A stretch of DNA of 64,000 nt from Eubacteriales bacterium (GCA_030625815.1 DAOUQF010000006.1:56036-120035), one strand, 5' to 3'. Shown: positions 1 to 7,773, numbered from the stretch's first letter. A program made the numbers and translations. The notes: a model not told the origin generated them from the letters alone.

Positions 1-1
1 G

Positions 2-580
2 ATGGGTGAGGAAGCCATGCCATTGGCGCAAGCTTGGATGCGGCAAATGCTGATCGAAGAAACCGTAAAATCGGCGTGTGTCTCTACGCGTGAACCCAGG
101 TTTTTGTCCCTGTGTTTGGAATTTCAAAAATCGGTTGCGATCGAGTCCTACTTGTTTGAGAGTCGTGAGATCAACGTAACACCGAATCCGCCCATGGAAG
201 AGTGTGTGTTTGAGGAAGCCTCGGAAGAGGAAATGATGATTTGTCAGACGATATCCAGGGAGCCATATGCAGGATATTATGCAAGTTTACAAGAAAATCA
301 TGGATTGTTCGTAGTAAAAACAAACGGAAAGATTATAGGGACCGGGGAATTGAGAGTGGATGCGAATTTTCCGGGGTTTGCAAATTTGGGGGTGGTGACG
401 CATCCTAAGTTTCGAAAGATGGGGCTTGCCACGTATGTGATCGCCAACCTGCTCGCTGAGGTTAGGGAACGGGGGCTGAGAGCGAATGCGGCCTGCGATT
501 TTACAAATGTGGGATCGCGGAAGACCTTGGAAAAGGCGGGGATGATGGCAACGCACCGCATGTTGAAGATTCGATTTTAA
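2..580 (+). CDS. GNAT family N-acetyltransferase (5' end possibly cut)
   Basis: The C-terminal half carries a GNAT fold signature: a beta strand followed by VTHPKFRKMGLA (about residues 132-143), the acetyl-CoA pyrophosphate-binding R-x-x-G-x-A loop. A later N-V-G-S-R-K-T-L-E-K-A-G-M stretch is typical of the end of the domain. It should transfer an acetyl group from acetyl-CoA to an amine; the substrate cannot be told. An ATG sits at base 2, but no upstream sequence is visible, so the true start may lie outside the window. The roughly 60 N-terminal residues before the domain are not recognisable. It is followed by a gene-free 200-base stretch and is not part of the next operon, which has its own promoter. 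Confidence 0.75.
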   Translation: MGEEAMPLAQAWMRQMLIEETVKSACVSTREPRFLSLCLEFQKSVAIESYLFESREINVTPNPPMEECVFEEASEEEMMICQTISREPYAGYYASLQENHGLFVVKTNGKIIGTGELRVDANFPGFANLGVVTHPKFRKMGLATYVIANLLAEVRERGLRANAACDFTNVGSRKTLEKAGMMATHRMLKIRF

Positions 581-637
581 TCGGTTTGATCAAGCATGAA
601 ATGATAGGAAATCACCCGTAACCAGTGACGATCCGGG

Positions 638-681
638 ATAATAATCCACCTGCCTTGAATACCGGAGAAGTGGATTATTAT
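638..681. repeat. 12-bp perfect inverted repeat downstream of the acetyltransferase
   Basis: ATAATAATCCAC (638-649) is the exact reverse complement of GTGGATTATTAT (670-681), with a 20-nt loop. There is no long T run behind it, so it is a weak candidate for an intrinsic terminator of the acetyltransferase transcript or an operator just upstream of the promoter at 724. Confidence 0.45.
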
Positions 682-723
682 TGCGATGTTTGGATAGATA
701 TTAAGAAAATGTAAAAAAAGTGC

Positions 724-752
724 TTGACGGAGTCGGGAAAACTCGATATACT
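724..752 (+). promoter_or_regulatory. sigma-A-type promoter of the tryptophan-leader/ABC operon
   Basis: TTGACG (724-729), a 17-bp spacer and TATACT (747-752) give a near-consensus promoter. Transcription should begin near 758-760, only about 25 nt before the leader peptide ATG at 784. The leader peptide is therefore the first coding element of the message, as expected for ribosome-mediated attenuation. Confidence 0.85.
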
Positions 753-783
753 AGCGATAAATAATTTCGAAGGAGGCGGAACA

Positions 784-876
784 ATGAAAATGACTATGAT
801 GAATTGGCGTTGGCAAATGAATGAACTTATTAAAAAAGCTGATAACATGGGTCAGGTTCGTTTGTTTGCCGTATAA
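784..876 (+). CDS. 30-residue leader peptide with two tryptophan codons (trp-type attenuator peptide)
   Basis: A short frame runs from ATG at 784 to TAA at 874-876 behind a good ribosome binding site (AAGGAGGCGG, 770-779). It starts M-K-M-T-M-M-N-W-R-W-Q, so Trp codons TGG lie at 805-807 and 811-813 (residues 8 and 10). It resembles no functional protein. Two Trp in 30 residues is well above average, and the frame sits between a promoter and a terminator hairpin. A ribosome paused at the Trp codons would cover the 820-826 segment that otherwise pairs with 856-862. A ribosome reaching the stop codon would cover 853-876. This is the geometry of a classical trp leader. The peptide itself is probably disposable. 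Confidence 0.85.
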   Translation: MKMTMMNWRWQMNELIKKADNMGQVRLFAV

Positions 877-929
877 TCGATTTTTAGATTAAGTCAATTG
901 GAACCTGTGCCTCGCGTGCGGGTTTTTTT
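820..929 (+). promoter_or_regulatory. four-segment transcription attenuator responding to charged tRNA-Trp
   Basis: Alternative pairings visible in the sequence: segment 1 (AATGAAC, 820-826) with segment 2 (GTTCGTT, 856-862), 7 bp with one G-U; segment 2 (CAGGTTC, 853-859) with segment 3 (GAACCTG, 901-907), 7 perfect bp; segment 3 (AACCTGTGC, 902-910) with segment 4 (GTGCGGGTT, 916-924), 9 bp including G-U pairs and followed by a T run (923-929). The 2:3 and 3:4 pairings are mutually exclusive. Stalling at the Trp codons masks segment 1, frees 2:3 and allows read-through; translation to the stop masks segment 2 and allows the 3:4 terminator. The switching logic is inferred. Confidence 0.8.
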
Positions 930-959
930 ATGCTTGAAATAAGTGTAGCTGTAGATCAT

Positions 960-990
960 GAGTCTATCCGTAGGGGTAGGCTCTTTTTTT
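960..990 (+). terminator. second intrinsic terminator in the ABC operon leader
   Basis: GAGTCTATCC (960-969) pairs with GGGTAGGCTC (974-983), 10 bp including G-U pairs with a 4-nt loop, followed by seven T (984-990). It stands only 20 nt before the first transporter gene, downstream of the attenuator terminator. Escape from the first terminator would therefore not be enough for full expression unless this hairpin is weak or also regulated. Confidence 0.7.
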
Positions 991-1009
991 ATTAAGGGAG
1001 GAGACAACA

Positions 1010-1984
1010 ATGAAAATTCAGATGGAAAAAGTGGTGGGTTTAGGGATTGGCATCCTGGTAATGGTAGGTTTACTGGCAGGTTGTACGGAGGCTGAGTCGG
1101 CGACGGAAACGGAAGCGAAGCCGATTGAAATTGGAATAACACAGATCGTTGAGCACCCGTCTTTAGATGAGATTAGACAAGGAATTATCGATCAACTGGA
1201 AACCGAGGGGTTTTCTGATGGACAAGAAATTGCCATTGATTTTCAAAATGCCCAAGGAGCCATTGAGAACACGCAGATGATTGCTCAGGAATTTCAGTCG
1301 AGAAAAAAAGATTTGATTATTGCGATTACGACGCCAAGTGCGCAAAGTATGAAAAATGTCATCGATGGAATCCCGGTGGTCTTCTCGGGGGTTACGGATC
1401 CTGAGGGTGCGGGTTTGATTGGACCCGGGATGACGGGAGTCAGCAATCAAGCACCAATTGACAAGCAATTCGAGTTGCTGCAGAAATTAGTGCCGGATGC
1501 AAAAATCATCGGGATGGTTTATAACAGTTCGGAAGCGAATTCGGAATTCCAAGTGCGAAAGGCGCAGAAACAAGCGCTGCAAATGGGCTTCGAATTGGAA
1601 TTGGCAGTCATTACTTCAACCAACGAGATGGGCATCGCCCTGGATCAATTGTTGCCAAAGGTTGATGTGTTGTACACCCATCAAGACAATACAATTGCTT
1701 CTGCATACCCGGTTGTGATCGAGAAAGCGAAGGAAGCGGATGTTCCAGTTATTGGATCGGTTGAGCAGTATATTCAGCAGGGCGCGATCGCCATGGATGG
1801 TGTAAGTGATTATCAGGTTGGAATTCAAACCGGCAAAATGGTGGCTCGAATCCTGAAAGGTGCGAGTGTGGACGAAATTCCATTTGAAACCGTTCCGGAA
1901 ACGGTGTTGAAAGTGAATGAAGAGGCGCTGGCATTCTTTGGCATTGTATTGCCGGAAGACGTACAGGCGCGATTGGGTGAATAA
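1010..1984 (+). CDS. TrpX-like ABC transporter substrate-binding lipoprotein
   Basis: This 324-residue protein has a lipoprotein signal peptide with lipobox LLAGC and Cys25 as the lipidation site. The rest matches the ABC_sub_bind family (PF04392): an I-G-I-T-Q-I-V-E-H-P-S-L-D-E-I-R start and an internal T-T-P-S-A-Q repeat of the periplasmic-binding fold. It should be anchored outside the membrane and deliver ligand to the permease encoded next. This family includes the predicted tryptophan importers TrpXYZ of streptococci. The Trp-rich leader upstream supports tryptophan, or an aromatic relative, as ligand. The protein has no Trp residue. The start is set by AAGGGAGGAG at 994-1003. Family call is firm; ligand is inferred. 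Confidence 0.85.
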   Translation: MKIQMEKVVGLGIGILVMVGLLAGCTEAESATETEAKPIEIGITQIVEHPSLDEIRQGIIDQLETEGFSDGQEIAIDFQNAQGAIENTQMIAQEFQSRKKDLIIAITTPSAQSMKNVIDGIPVVFSGVTDPEGAGLIGPGMTGVSNQAPIDKQFELLQKLVPDAKIIGMVYNSSEANSEFQVRKAQKQALQMGFELELAVITSTNEMGIALDQLLPKVDVLYTHQDNTIASAYPVVIEKAKEADVPVIGSVEQYIQQGAIAMDGVSDYQVGIQTGKMVARILKGASVDEIPFETVPETVLKVNEEALAFFGIVLPEDVQARLGE

Positions 1985-2008
1985 GAGCAATTAGATAGGG
2001 GTGAGGTT

Positions 2009-2851
2009 ATGGATTTTCTTTCATTATTGGAACAAGGACTGATATTTGGCATTATGGCAGTAGGAATTGTAATCAGCTTTCGGATCTTGAACTTTCCAGA
2101 TCTTTCAGTAGATGGCAGTTTTGCGTTGGGGGCCGCAGTTTCAGCGAGTGTGCTGATTAATGGCGGGTCGGCGATTCTGGCAACCCTCGCGGCAATCATT
2201 GCGGGATTTGCGGCAGGATCGGCAACTGGACTGATCCACGCCAAGGGGAAAGTGGACGGCATTCTGTCGGGGATCTTGGTGATGATTGGGCTATATAGTG
2301 TAAATCTGCGGATTATGGGAAAATCCAATATCCCTCTATTTGCAGTGAATCATCTATTTGCTTCAAAGGAAGGCAGTCTTTTAAAAATTGTTTTAATCGT
2401 AGCGGCGGTTAAAATTGTGATTGATTTGTTTTTACGTACCCATGCGGGTTTTGTTTTAAGAGCCCTTGGCGACAACACGAAAGTGGTTGAAGGCTTGGGC
2501 GTCAATCCTGGGAACTACAAAGTTCTCGGTCTCGGGTTGGCCAATGGGCTGGTTGCTTTATCCGGTGGATTAATGTCGCAATATCAGGGATTTGCCGATA
2601 TCAGCATGGGAATCGGAAGTCTGGTTACGGGGTTGGCATCCATTATTCTGGGTGAAAGCCTGCTGAAGCGTTTTGGGTTTATTGGTGTGACAACCATCGC
2701 TATCGTAGGCAGCGTGATTTATCGAGTCATTCTGGCAATGGCCATTCATTATGGATTACAGCCGAGCGACTTAAAATTGGTAACGGCGTTGATCTTGTTG
2801 GTGATTCTAATTTTGGAAAAGAAAATGGGAGGGAAATATGCTCGAGTTTAA
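2009..2851 (+). CDS. TrpY-like ABC transporter permease
   Basis: A 280-residue, very hydrophobic protein with about eight predicted membrane segments, of the branched-chain amino acid/ribose permease type (BPD_transp_2, PF02653). The cytoplasmic G-D-N-x-x-V-x-x-L-G-V-N-P stretch before the last helices is where these permeases contact the ATPase. It should form the membrane channel of the importer whose binding protein lies 24 nt upstream and whose ATPase gene overlaps its end by 14 nt. It contains no Trp, which is rare for a polytopic membrane protein and fits synthesis under tryptophan starvation. The ATG at 2009 has AGGGGTGAGG at 1996-2005. Confidence 0.85.
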   Translation: MDFLSLLEQGLIFGIMAVGIVISFRILNFPDLSVDGSFALGAAVSASVLINGGSAILATLAAIIAGFAAGSATGLIHAKGKVDGILSGILVMIGLYSVNLRIMGKSNIPLFAVNHLFASKEGSLLKIVLIVAAVKIVIDLFLRTHAGFVLRALGDNTKVVEGLGVNPGNYKVLGLGLANGLVALSGGLMSQYQGFADISMGIGSLVTGLASIILGESLLKRFGFIGVTTIAIVGSVIYRVILAMAIHYGLQPSDLKLVTALILLVILILEKKMGGKYARV

Positions 2852-3590
2852 GCAGATTCAAAAATCATTTCAAACCGTACAAGGCGAACAGGTTCTCTTT
2901 TCAGGCTTGGATCTCGCCATACAAAAAAATGAATTTGTAACCATGGTTGGAAACAATGGTGCCGGGAAGTCGTCTTTGTTTAAAATGATCGTCGGTGATA
3001 TGCAACCGGATGGAGGTGACGTCTTATTGGGGAATCATTCCATTCTGTCGATGCCGACCCATTTGAAAAAGGCGCGAATCGGCAAGGTCTATCAGGATCC
3101 TGCCGCGGGCACGATTGGCATTATGACGCTTTTGGAAAATATGGCGTTGGCGGATCGAAAAGGCGAGCGAGTCAGTCTGCAATTTGCGATTCGGAAATCA
3201 GCGAGAGAACGGTACGGCGAATTGTTGAAAGATCTTGGATTGGGACTGGAAAACAAATTGGATACGCCGATGAAGGAACTTTCTGGCGGGCAGCGACAAG
3301 CCGTTGCTTTGGTCATGGCGACCATGAAAACGCCACAATTACTTTTGCTTGATGAGCATACGGCGGCTCTCGACCCCAAAACGGCGCGCCTGATTCTGGA
3401 TAAAACCCAGACCTTGGTGACGGAAAAGGGAATTATGACGATGATGGTCACCCATAATTTGCAGGATGCCTTATCCTATGGGAATCGATTGATCATGATG
3501 CGGGAAGGCAAGATTGTGGAAGATGCGCAAGGCAGAACAAGAGATCAGCTTTCCTTATCTCATTTGCTTGAACAATTCTACACGGCATAA
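2838..3590 (+). CDS. TrpZ-like ABC transporter ATP-binding protein
   Basis: A 250-residue ABC ATPase with Walker A GNNGAGKS (residues 38-45), signature LSGGQ (148-152), Walker B L-L-L-L-D-E with D172/E173, and the switch His206. It should power uptake through the neighbouring permease. The start ATG at 2838 lies inside the permease gene, with GGGAGGG just upstream, so the two are translationally coupled. Like its two operon partners it has no Trp. The operon ends at the hairpin at 3621-3667. Confidence 0.9.
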   Translation: MLEFKQIQKSFQTVQGEQVLFSGLDLAIQKNEFVTMVGNNGAGKSSLFKMIVGDMQPDGGDVLLGNHSILSMPTHLKKARIGKVYQDPAAGTIGIMTLLENMALADRKGERVSLQFAIRKSARERYGELLKDLGLGLENKLDTPMKELSGGQRQAVALVMATMKTPQLLLLDEHTAALDPKTARLILDKTQTLVTEKGIMTMMVTHNLQDALSYGNRLIMMREGKIVEDAQGRTRDQLSLSHLLEQFYTA

Positions 3591-3620
3591 GTGTGTTTCC
3601 TTGCTTCAAAAAAAGAAGTG

Positions 3621-3667
3621 CCCCAAGGTGAAATTCAGGTTCGAGCCTGATCGCCTTGGGGTATTTT
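3621..3667 (+). terminator. terminator of the tryptophan-type ABC operon
   Basis: CCCCAAGGTG (3621-3630) pairs with CGCCTTGGGG (3652-3661), 10 bp with one G-U. An inner TCAGG/CCTGA hairpin sits in the loop, and GTATTTTTG follows. The converging gene at 3670-3855 ends just beyond it. Confidence 0.8.
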
Positions 3668-3669
3668 TG

Positions 3670-3855
3670 CTATGGAATTTCAACGACAATCAACAGATAA
3701 TCGTATCGAGCGGTTGCTCCCATGGGGTGCATGCGCGGGGTGATATTGGGAACGATGGAAATAATTTTCCCTTCCAGTCCATTTAAGTAGAGCTCCAATT
3801 CATCGGGCTCGATTTTCTTTTTTAAGTTGACTTTGTGGACACGATAGCGCGCCAT
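3670..3855 (-). CDS. small protein of unknown function (61 residues)
   Basis: The frame reads M-A-R-Y-R-V-H-K-V-N-L-K-K-K-I-E-P-D-E-L and ends in a V-x-I-P C-terminus. The start at 3855 is chosen over an upstream in-frame start at 3891 because AAAGGAGAG lies at the right distance before it. The protein has a basic N-terminus, an acidic middle (E-P-D-E-L-E-L-Y) and a hydrophobic C-terminal strand. I do not recognise a family. It converges on the ABC operon and is divergent from the reductase pair at 3980. Confidence 0.6.
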   Translation of the reverse strand: MARYRVHKVNLKKKIEPDELELYLNGLEGKIISIVPNITPRMHPMGATARYDYLLIVVEIP

Positions 3856-3979
3856 TTTTCTCTCCTTTCTAAACAAAAGAATGATTTTCAATATATAGAT
3901 ACCCAGATGCAGAAAAACACTTTTATTTTCTCGTAAATCAGGTAAAATGAAGGTAGAGAAAACAAAGGAGGAACAAAGA

Positions 3980-4534
3980 GTGCGAGCAGTGATTCTTGAT
4001 GGACATTCTGGGAAAAATCATCTTGAGGAAATTCTTTTGGAAGAGTTGCATAATCAAAACTGGAAGGTGGAATCCTTCTTCTTGCCAGATATGCAGATCT
4101 TGCCCTGTCGATCTTGTGGTTCTTGTGGAACGAAAACCCCGGGGACTTGCATCCTGAAGGATGAAATGGAGCCAATTTTTCATGCCTTGGCCAACTGTGA
4201 TGTGATGATTTTCTTTACACCTATTCAATTTGGCGGATATAGCGCCTCGCTGAAAAAAGCAGTTGACCGCCTGATGACCATGGGCTTGCCGCTTTATCGG
4301 GTAAAGGGAGATCATCTTTTGCATCCCACGCGATATGGAAACAAGCGATTGATGGGGCTGGGAACCTATCAGCATTGCGATGGAGAAGAGGTCGTGAATT
4401 TCAATTTGTTAGTTGAGCGAAATGCCTTGAATATGATTTCGCCAGCCTATTCGCATCGTGTATTCTGTCCCAAGCTTGAGACGCATACGATTCGAACCAT
4501 GATTCAAGAGATGGTGGAGGAGGTCACGTCATGA
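3980..4534 (+). CDS. flavodoxin-fold NAD(P)H-dependent reductase with cysteine cluster
   Basis: A 184-residue protein of the NADPH-dependent FMN reductase/flavodoxin superfamily. After the first strand (V-R-A-V-I-L-D-G-H-S-G) it has a C-x-x-C-x-x-C-x7-C cluster (Cys43, 46, 49, 57) followed by K-D-E-M, the arrangement seen in iron-sulfur flavoproteins and related FMN reductases. F-F-T-P-I-Q-F-G-G-Y is the flavin-contacting loop. The start is taken as GTG at 3980 because AAAGGAGG ends about 7 nt before it; an in-frame ATG at 3947 lacks a site. It overlaps the next gene by 4 nt. Electron partner unknown; an iron-sulfur cluster is possible but not proven. Confidence 0.75.
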   Translation: MRAVILDGHSGKNHLEEILLEELHNQNWKVESFFLPDMQILPCRSCGSCGTKTPGTCILKDEMEPIFHALANCDVMIFFTPIQFGGYSASLKKAVDRLMTMGLPLYRVKGDHLLHPTRYGNKRLMGLGTYQHCDGEEVVNFNLLVERNALNMISPAYSHRVFCPKLETHTIRTMIQEMVEEVTS

Positions 4535-5196
4535 GAAGTATGATCTTGTTGAACGGAAGTCCGCGTCGGGAAAAAACATCGTTTCGGTTTTCTCAAGCGA
4601 TCCAAAAGCAGGCGGAAGCTTGCGGTGTGGAGACGGAAATTTACCATATTATCGATGCCTTTGAATCTTCATTGCGCATGGATGAAGTGATCGGAAAGAT
4701 CGAAGAAGCTGACTATTTGGGACTGGTGACACCCTTGTATGTGGATTATTTGCCATATCCGGTCTTATGGTTTATGGAGGAATGCATTAAGCGAGAGATT
4801 CGTGTTAAGTCAGGAGCGAAGTTCTTTGCCATAGCACAATGCGGATTTCCGGATGTTCGATTATTGGATCCGATCATGGGGGCGTGCGAAATCTTTGCGA
4901 AAAAGATGAAAAGAGAATGGGTCGGAGGAATTGGCTATGGCGGTGGTGCGATTTTAGATGGAATTCCCATGGAAGAGCTGGGGAAAAGGGGAGAATTGAT
5001 TACACACGCCTTTTCAATGATGGTAGAGGATCTTGTTAATGATCAAAAGATTCGGGAGGATGTTCAGGTGGAAATGACGGTTCGGATCCCTCGAATACTT
5101 TATCGTCCTCTTGCATTTTATCTGAATCATCGCTCAAAACAGATCGCAAGGAAAAATGGCGTGCATGATCTTTGGACGCAACCGTATATAGACTAG
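4531..5196 (+). CDS. NAD(P)H-dependent FMN reductase-like protein
   Basis: This 221-residue protein opens with M-R-S-M-I-L-L-N-G-S-P-R-R-E-K-T-S, the phosphate-binding loop of flavodoxin-fold FMN reductases, and has V-T-P-L-Y-V-D-Y-L-P where the isoalloxazine ring is held. It lacks the Cys cluster of its upstream partner. The two frames overlap by four bases (ATGA), and GGAGGAGGT precedes the start, so they are co-translated and may act on the same electron chain. The C-terminal 50 residues (I-L-Y-R-P-L-A-F-Y-L-N-H-R-S-K) are basic and unusual for the family. Substrate unknown. Confidence 0.7.
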   Translation: MRSMILLNGSPRREKTSFRFSQAIQKQAEACGVETEIYHIIDAFESSLRMDEVIGKIEEADYLGLVTPLYVDYLPYPVLWFMEECIKREIRVKSGAKFFAIAQCGFPDVRLLDPIMGACEIFAKKMKREWVGGIGYGGGAILDGIPMEELGKRGELITHAFSMMVEDLVNDQKIREDVQVEMTVRIPRILYRPLAFYLNHRSKQIARKNGVHDLWTQPYID

Positions 5197-5241
5197 GATT
5201 CGGGTATATAGGAAGTAAAGCTAAATTGAAAGGAGCTTCCT

Positions 5242-5772
5242 ATGAAAGAACGCGGGAAAATCACTTGTTATATTGCAATGAGTTTGGATGGGTATATTGC
5301 TCGGGAAGATGGAAATGTAGATTGGTTGCCGGCCATTGGAGAGCAAGAAGATTATGGTTATTATGAATTCTTGTCTACGATTGACGGGATCGTTGTTGGT
5401 AACTCCACCTATGAACAATTCATTAAAGGGCAAGCGTACCCTTTCGGAAATCGGCCATGTTATGTCTTTTCCCATGAAGACGAAGAAGCCCATGGCAATG
5501 TGCAGTATATGAAGCAACCCATTGCTGAATTTGTGGATTCGTTGCGGGAAAGGGAAAATGAGAACCTGTGGCTGATGGGCGGTGCAACGATTATCGCCGG
5601 ATTTTTGGTGGCGGATGCGGTGGATGAATTGATGGTCACCATTCTGCCGATCGTATTGGGGAATGGTATTCCGCTCTTTATACCGGGGATTCCCGAGAGT
5701 TTATGGAAGTTAAAAGGCACCATGGTTTATCCCCATGGCATTGTGCAATTGAAGTATGTAAAAGAAGAATAA
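5242..5772 (+). CDS. dihydrofolate reductase / RibD C-terminal family protein
   Basis: The 176-residue protein matches the RibD_C/YyaP type of the DHFR superfamily: Y-I-A-M-S-L-D-G-Y-I-A near the N-terminus (NADPH-binding strand and helix), W-L-M-G-G-A-T-I in the nucleotide-binding loop, and P-I-V-L-G-N-G-I-P-L-F near the end. Members reduce pterin- or pyrimidine-like substrates with NADPH, but this subgroup is mostly uncharacterised and is not the housekeeping folate enzyme. AAAGGAGC precedes the ATG. The gene ends at a strong terminator and is separated from the reductase pair by 45 nt. Confidence 0.8.
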   Translation: MKERGKITCYIAMSLDGYIAREDGNVDWLPAIGEQEDYGYYEFLSTIDGIVVGNSTYEQFIKGQAYPFGNRPCYVFSHEDEEAHGNVQYMKQPIAEFVDSLRERENENLWLMGGATIIAGFLVADAVDELMVTILPIVLGNGIPLFIPGIPESLWKLKGTMVYPHGIVQLKYVKEE

Positions 5773-5796
5773 GCAGCGAGAACGCTGCTTTTTTTT
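5771..5796 (+). terminator. intrinsic terminator after the DHFR-like gene
   Basis: AAGCAGCG (5771-5778) and CGCTGCTT (5783-5790) form an 8-bp stem with an AGAA loop, followed by a run of T to 5796. Confidence 0.85.
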
Positions 5797-5972
5797 GTAA
5801 AAAATTCAAAAAAAATATTAAAATAGGAATATTAGGGACATTAATTTCAATACATAAGGAAAGTGTTTTCAATCCACCAAATTTTCTCATTTGTTTATTT
5901 ATGAATAAATTGACAAAACCAGGGTATCATAAATGAGAGAAATTAAGCGGGTGTTTAACGAAAGGAGAAGAA

Positions 5973-6620
5973 ATGAAAAAACTGAGTTTGATCTTAGTGG
6001 TTATGTTACTTATGGGAGTGTTGGTTGCGCCAAGTTTTGCGAAAACAACAGGAAATGGAGCGCCGTCTGGACCGCATTATACGTTGAATATCATTGGAAC
6101 TTCTGAGAAGAACATGGACAATCCACAGTCGAATGGTCATGTGATTTTTGCCTTGTACAACAAGGCATCAGGAAGAGTATCGACTCGAATTATGTTGAGT
6201 CAAGGAGAGAAATTCTCTGTGCTCGATAAGAATGGTACTGATGGAGAGGCTGCATTCCAACTGCCAAATGATTTGTATCTTTCTGCGGAAGTAGATGGGA
6301 CTATTATTAGCAAGTATGCGGTTTATGTTCGGGCTTTAGGGAAACCGGGTTCAGCGACAATAACTCCGGGATTTATTGATGAGTCTGGGGTGGAATGGTT
6401 CTCAGTAGGCACGGTAACAGTGAAAAAGAAAGCGGGTCAAGCGCCTAAGTTTGTTAATGCTACGAAAGAGCTGTTCTCAATCGAATATACGGATGCGCTC
6501 GGTGAAGTGCATACAGCGCCACTTTTTGCAGATGAGCTATGTGAATATTTCTGGGATCTAGATGGAAATCTTCGTCATTTACAAATGCGATTCTACGAAG
6601 AAACAACTTATATCAAATAG
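5973..6620 (+). CDS. secreted protein of unknown function
   Basis: The 215-residue product starts with a Sec signal peptide (M-K-K-L-S-L-I-L-V-V, hydrophobic to about residue 20, then A-P-S-F-A-K, likely cleavage after Ala23). There is no lipobox, so it is probably released or wall-associated. The mature part is rich in beta-prone Thr, Val and Gly, with no metal-binding or catalytic motif I can name. It is a single-gene unit between terminators. AAAGGAGAAG supports the ATG. TTGACA at 5910-5915 has no well-spaced -10 partner, so the promoter remains unclear. Confidence 0.65.
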   Translation: MKKLSLILVVMLLMGVLVAPSFAKTTGNGAPSGPHYTLNIIGTSEKNMDNPQSNGHVIFALYNKASGRVSTRIMLSQGEKFSVLDKNGTDGEAAFQLPNDLYLSAEVDGTIISKYAVYVRALGKPGSATITPGFIDESGVEWFSVGTVTVKKKAGQAPKFVNATKELFSIEYTDALGEVHTAPLFADELCEYFWDLDGNLRHLQMRFYEETTYIK

Positions 6621-6652
6621 TACATATAGTATGCTAAAAGAAGCACACCCGC

Positions 6653-6684
6653 CCAGGTCCTCAAATGAGGGCCTGGTTTCGTTT
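6653..6684 (+). terminator. terminator after the secreted unknown protein
   Basis: CCAGGTCCTC (6653-6662) pairs with GAGGGCCTGG (6667-6676), a 10-bp stem with one G-U and an AAAT loop, followed by TTTCGTTT. Confidence 0.7.
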
Positions 6685-6741
6685 GGAGGAAGAAGGAAGG
6701 GGTAAAAGAATAATGAACGACGTTTACTATTGGGGGATGAA

Positions 6742-7773
6742 ATGAAACGGATTTTGGTGACGGGTGCGAGTGGTGAGATTGGCTTGAAAGTGATCGAGAT
6801 GCTGTTGAATAAAACAGATTATCTGATTCGAGTATTGAGTCTGCCGGATCGCTTTTCAAAGCGCAGATTAAAGCGATTCTCCGGTCAACTTGAATTTGTA
6901 TGGGGCGACATTACACAAAAGGAACAGATTCAAAAGGCTGTAGAAGATTGTCAAGCGGTGATCCATTTGGCTGCGATTCTTCCCCCTTTGGCGGATGAGA
7001 AGCCGCAATTGGCGCAACGGGTGAATGTAGAGGGGACAAAGAATTTGCTAGAGGCTCTGGAGAAAGAAAAAAACAAGGGGTTTTTCTTGTATGCATCATC
7101 GGTTGCGATTTATGGAGATCGATTAGAGCGTCCCTGGATTCGAGTGAGCGATCCGCCGATTCCCAGCGAATCGGATATCTACGCGCAAACAAAAATCGAT
7201 GCGGAAGAATTGATTCGAAAGAGCGAAGTAGATTGGACGATTTTCCGCTTGTCGGCGATTATGAGCGAAAATCGAAAATTGGATCCTTTGTTTTTTCATA
7301 TGCCCCTGGATACGGAGATTGAAGTGACAAGCACGAGGGATACGGCCTATGCCATGGTGCAAGCCCTGCAACATAGGGAGAAGTTGACTCATCGCATCTT
7401 TAATCTTGGCGGCGGTCCATGTTGCCGCGCCACATATCGAGAGTTTTTGCGTGAAAATTTTGCGAGAATGGGCATCGATTTTTCCTTGGTTCCGGAAAAA
7501 GCCTTTGCGGAGAGAAATTTTCATTGCGGGTATTATGCGGATTCAGGCGAATTGGATTCGATTCTCCATTTTCAACGAGATTGTATTCGCGATCTTTATT
7601 CGAGAATGGAGCAGAAAGTGCCGCCTCCGCAACGATTTTTCTCCCACATGTTTCAGCGGATTATTGTATCGGAATTGGTGAAGCGATCGGCGCCATGGAA
7701 GGCGAGAAAGGAATTGGCGTCAGCGGCGGCGAAGCGATTCTTTCGATCGGTTGTCAAAAAGGACTCAGAGTGA
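6742..7773 (+). CDS. NAD-dependent epimerase/dehydratase (extended SDR)
   Basis: The 343-residue protein begins M-K-R-I-L-V-T-G-A-S-G-E-I-G, the Rossmann G-x-x-G-x-x-G motif of extended short-chain dehydrogenases (Gly8, 11, 14). It then has H-L-A-A-I-L, the Y-A-S-S-V-A-I-Y-G strand with the catalytic Ser, and Y-A-Q-T-K with the catalytic Tyr/Lys pair. It probably modifies a nucleotide sugar or another hydroxylated substrate, which cannot be specified. The last 60 residues are basic and not family-typical. The start at 6742 is preferred over TTG at 6730 because GGGGGA lies directly upstream. Its immediate neighbours give no pathway. Confidence 0.75.
   Translation: MKRILVTGASGEIGLKVIEMLLNKTDYLIRVLSLPDRFSKRRLKRFSGQLEFVWGDITQKEQIQKAVEDCQAVIHLAAILPPLADEKPQLAQRVNVEGTKNLLEALEKEKNKGFFLYASSVAIYGDRLERPWIRVSDPPIPSESDIYAQTKIDAEELIRKSEVDWTIFRLSAIMSENRKLDPLFFHMPLDTEIEVTSTRDTAYAMVQALQHREKLTHRIFNLGGGPCCRATYREFLRENFARMGIDFSLVPEKAFAERNFHCGYYADSGELDSILHFQRDCIRDLYSRMEQKVPPPQRFFSHMFQRIIVSELVKRSAPWKARKELASAAAKRFFRSVVKKDSE

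Noticed and set aside
849..929. T-box riboswitch in the ABC operon leader
   Set aside because: GGAACC occurs, but the full T-box sequence (GGGUGGNACCGCG) and specifier-loop architecture are absent, while a well-initiated leader peptide with Trp codons and exclusive stems explains the region.
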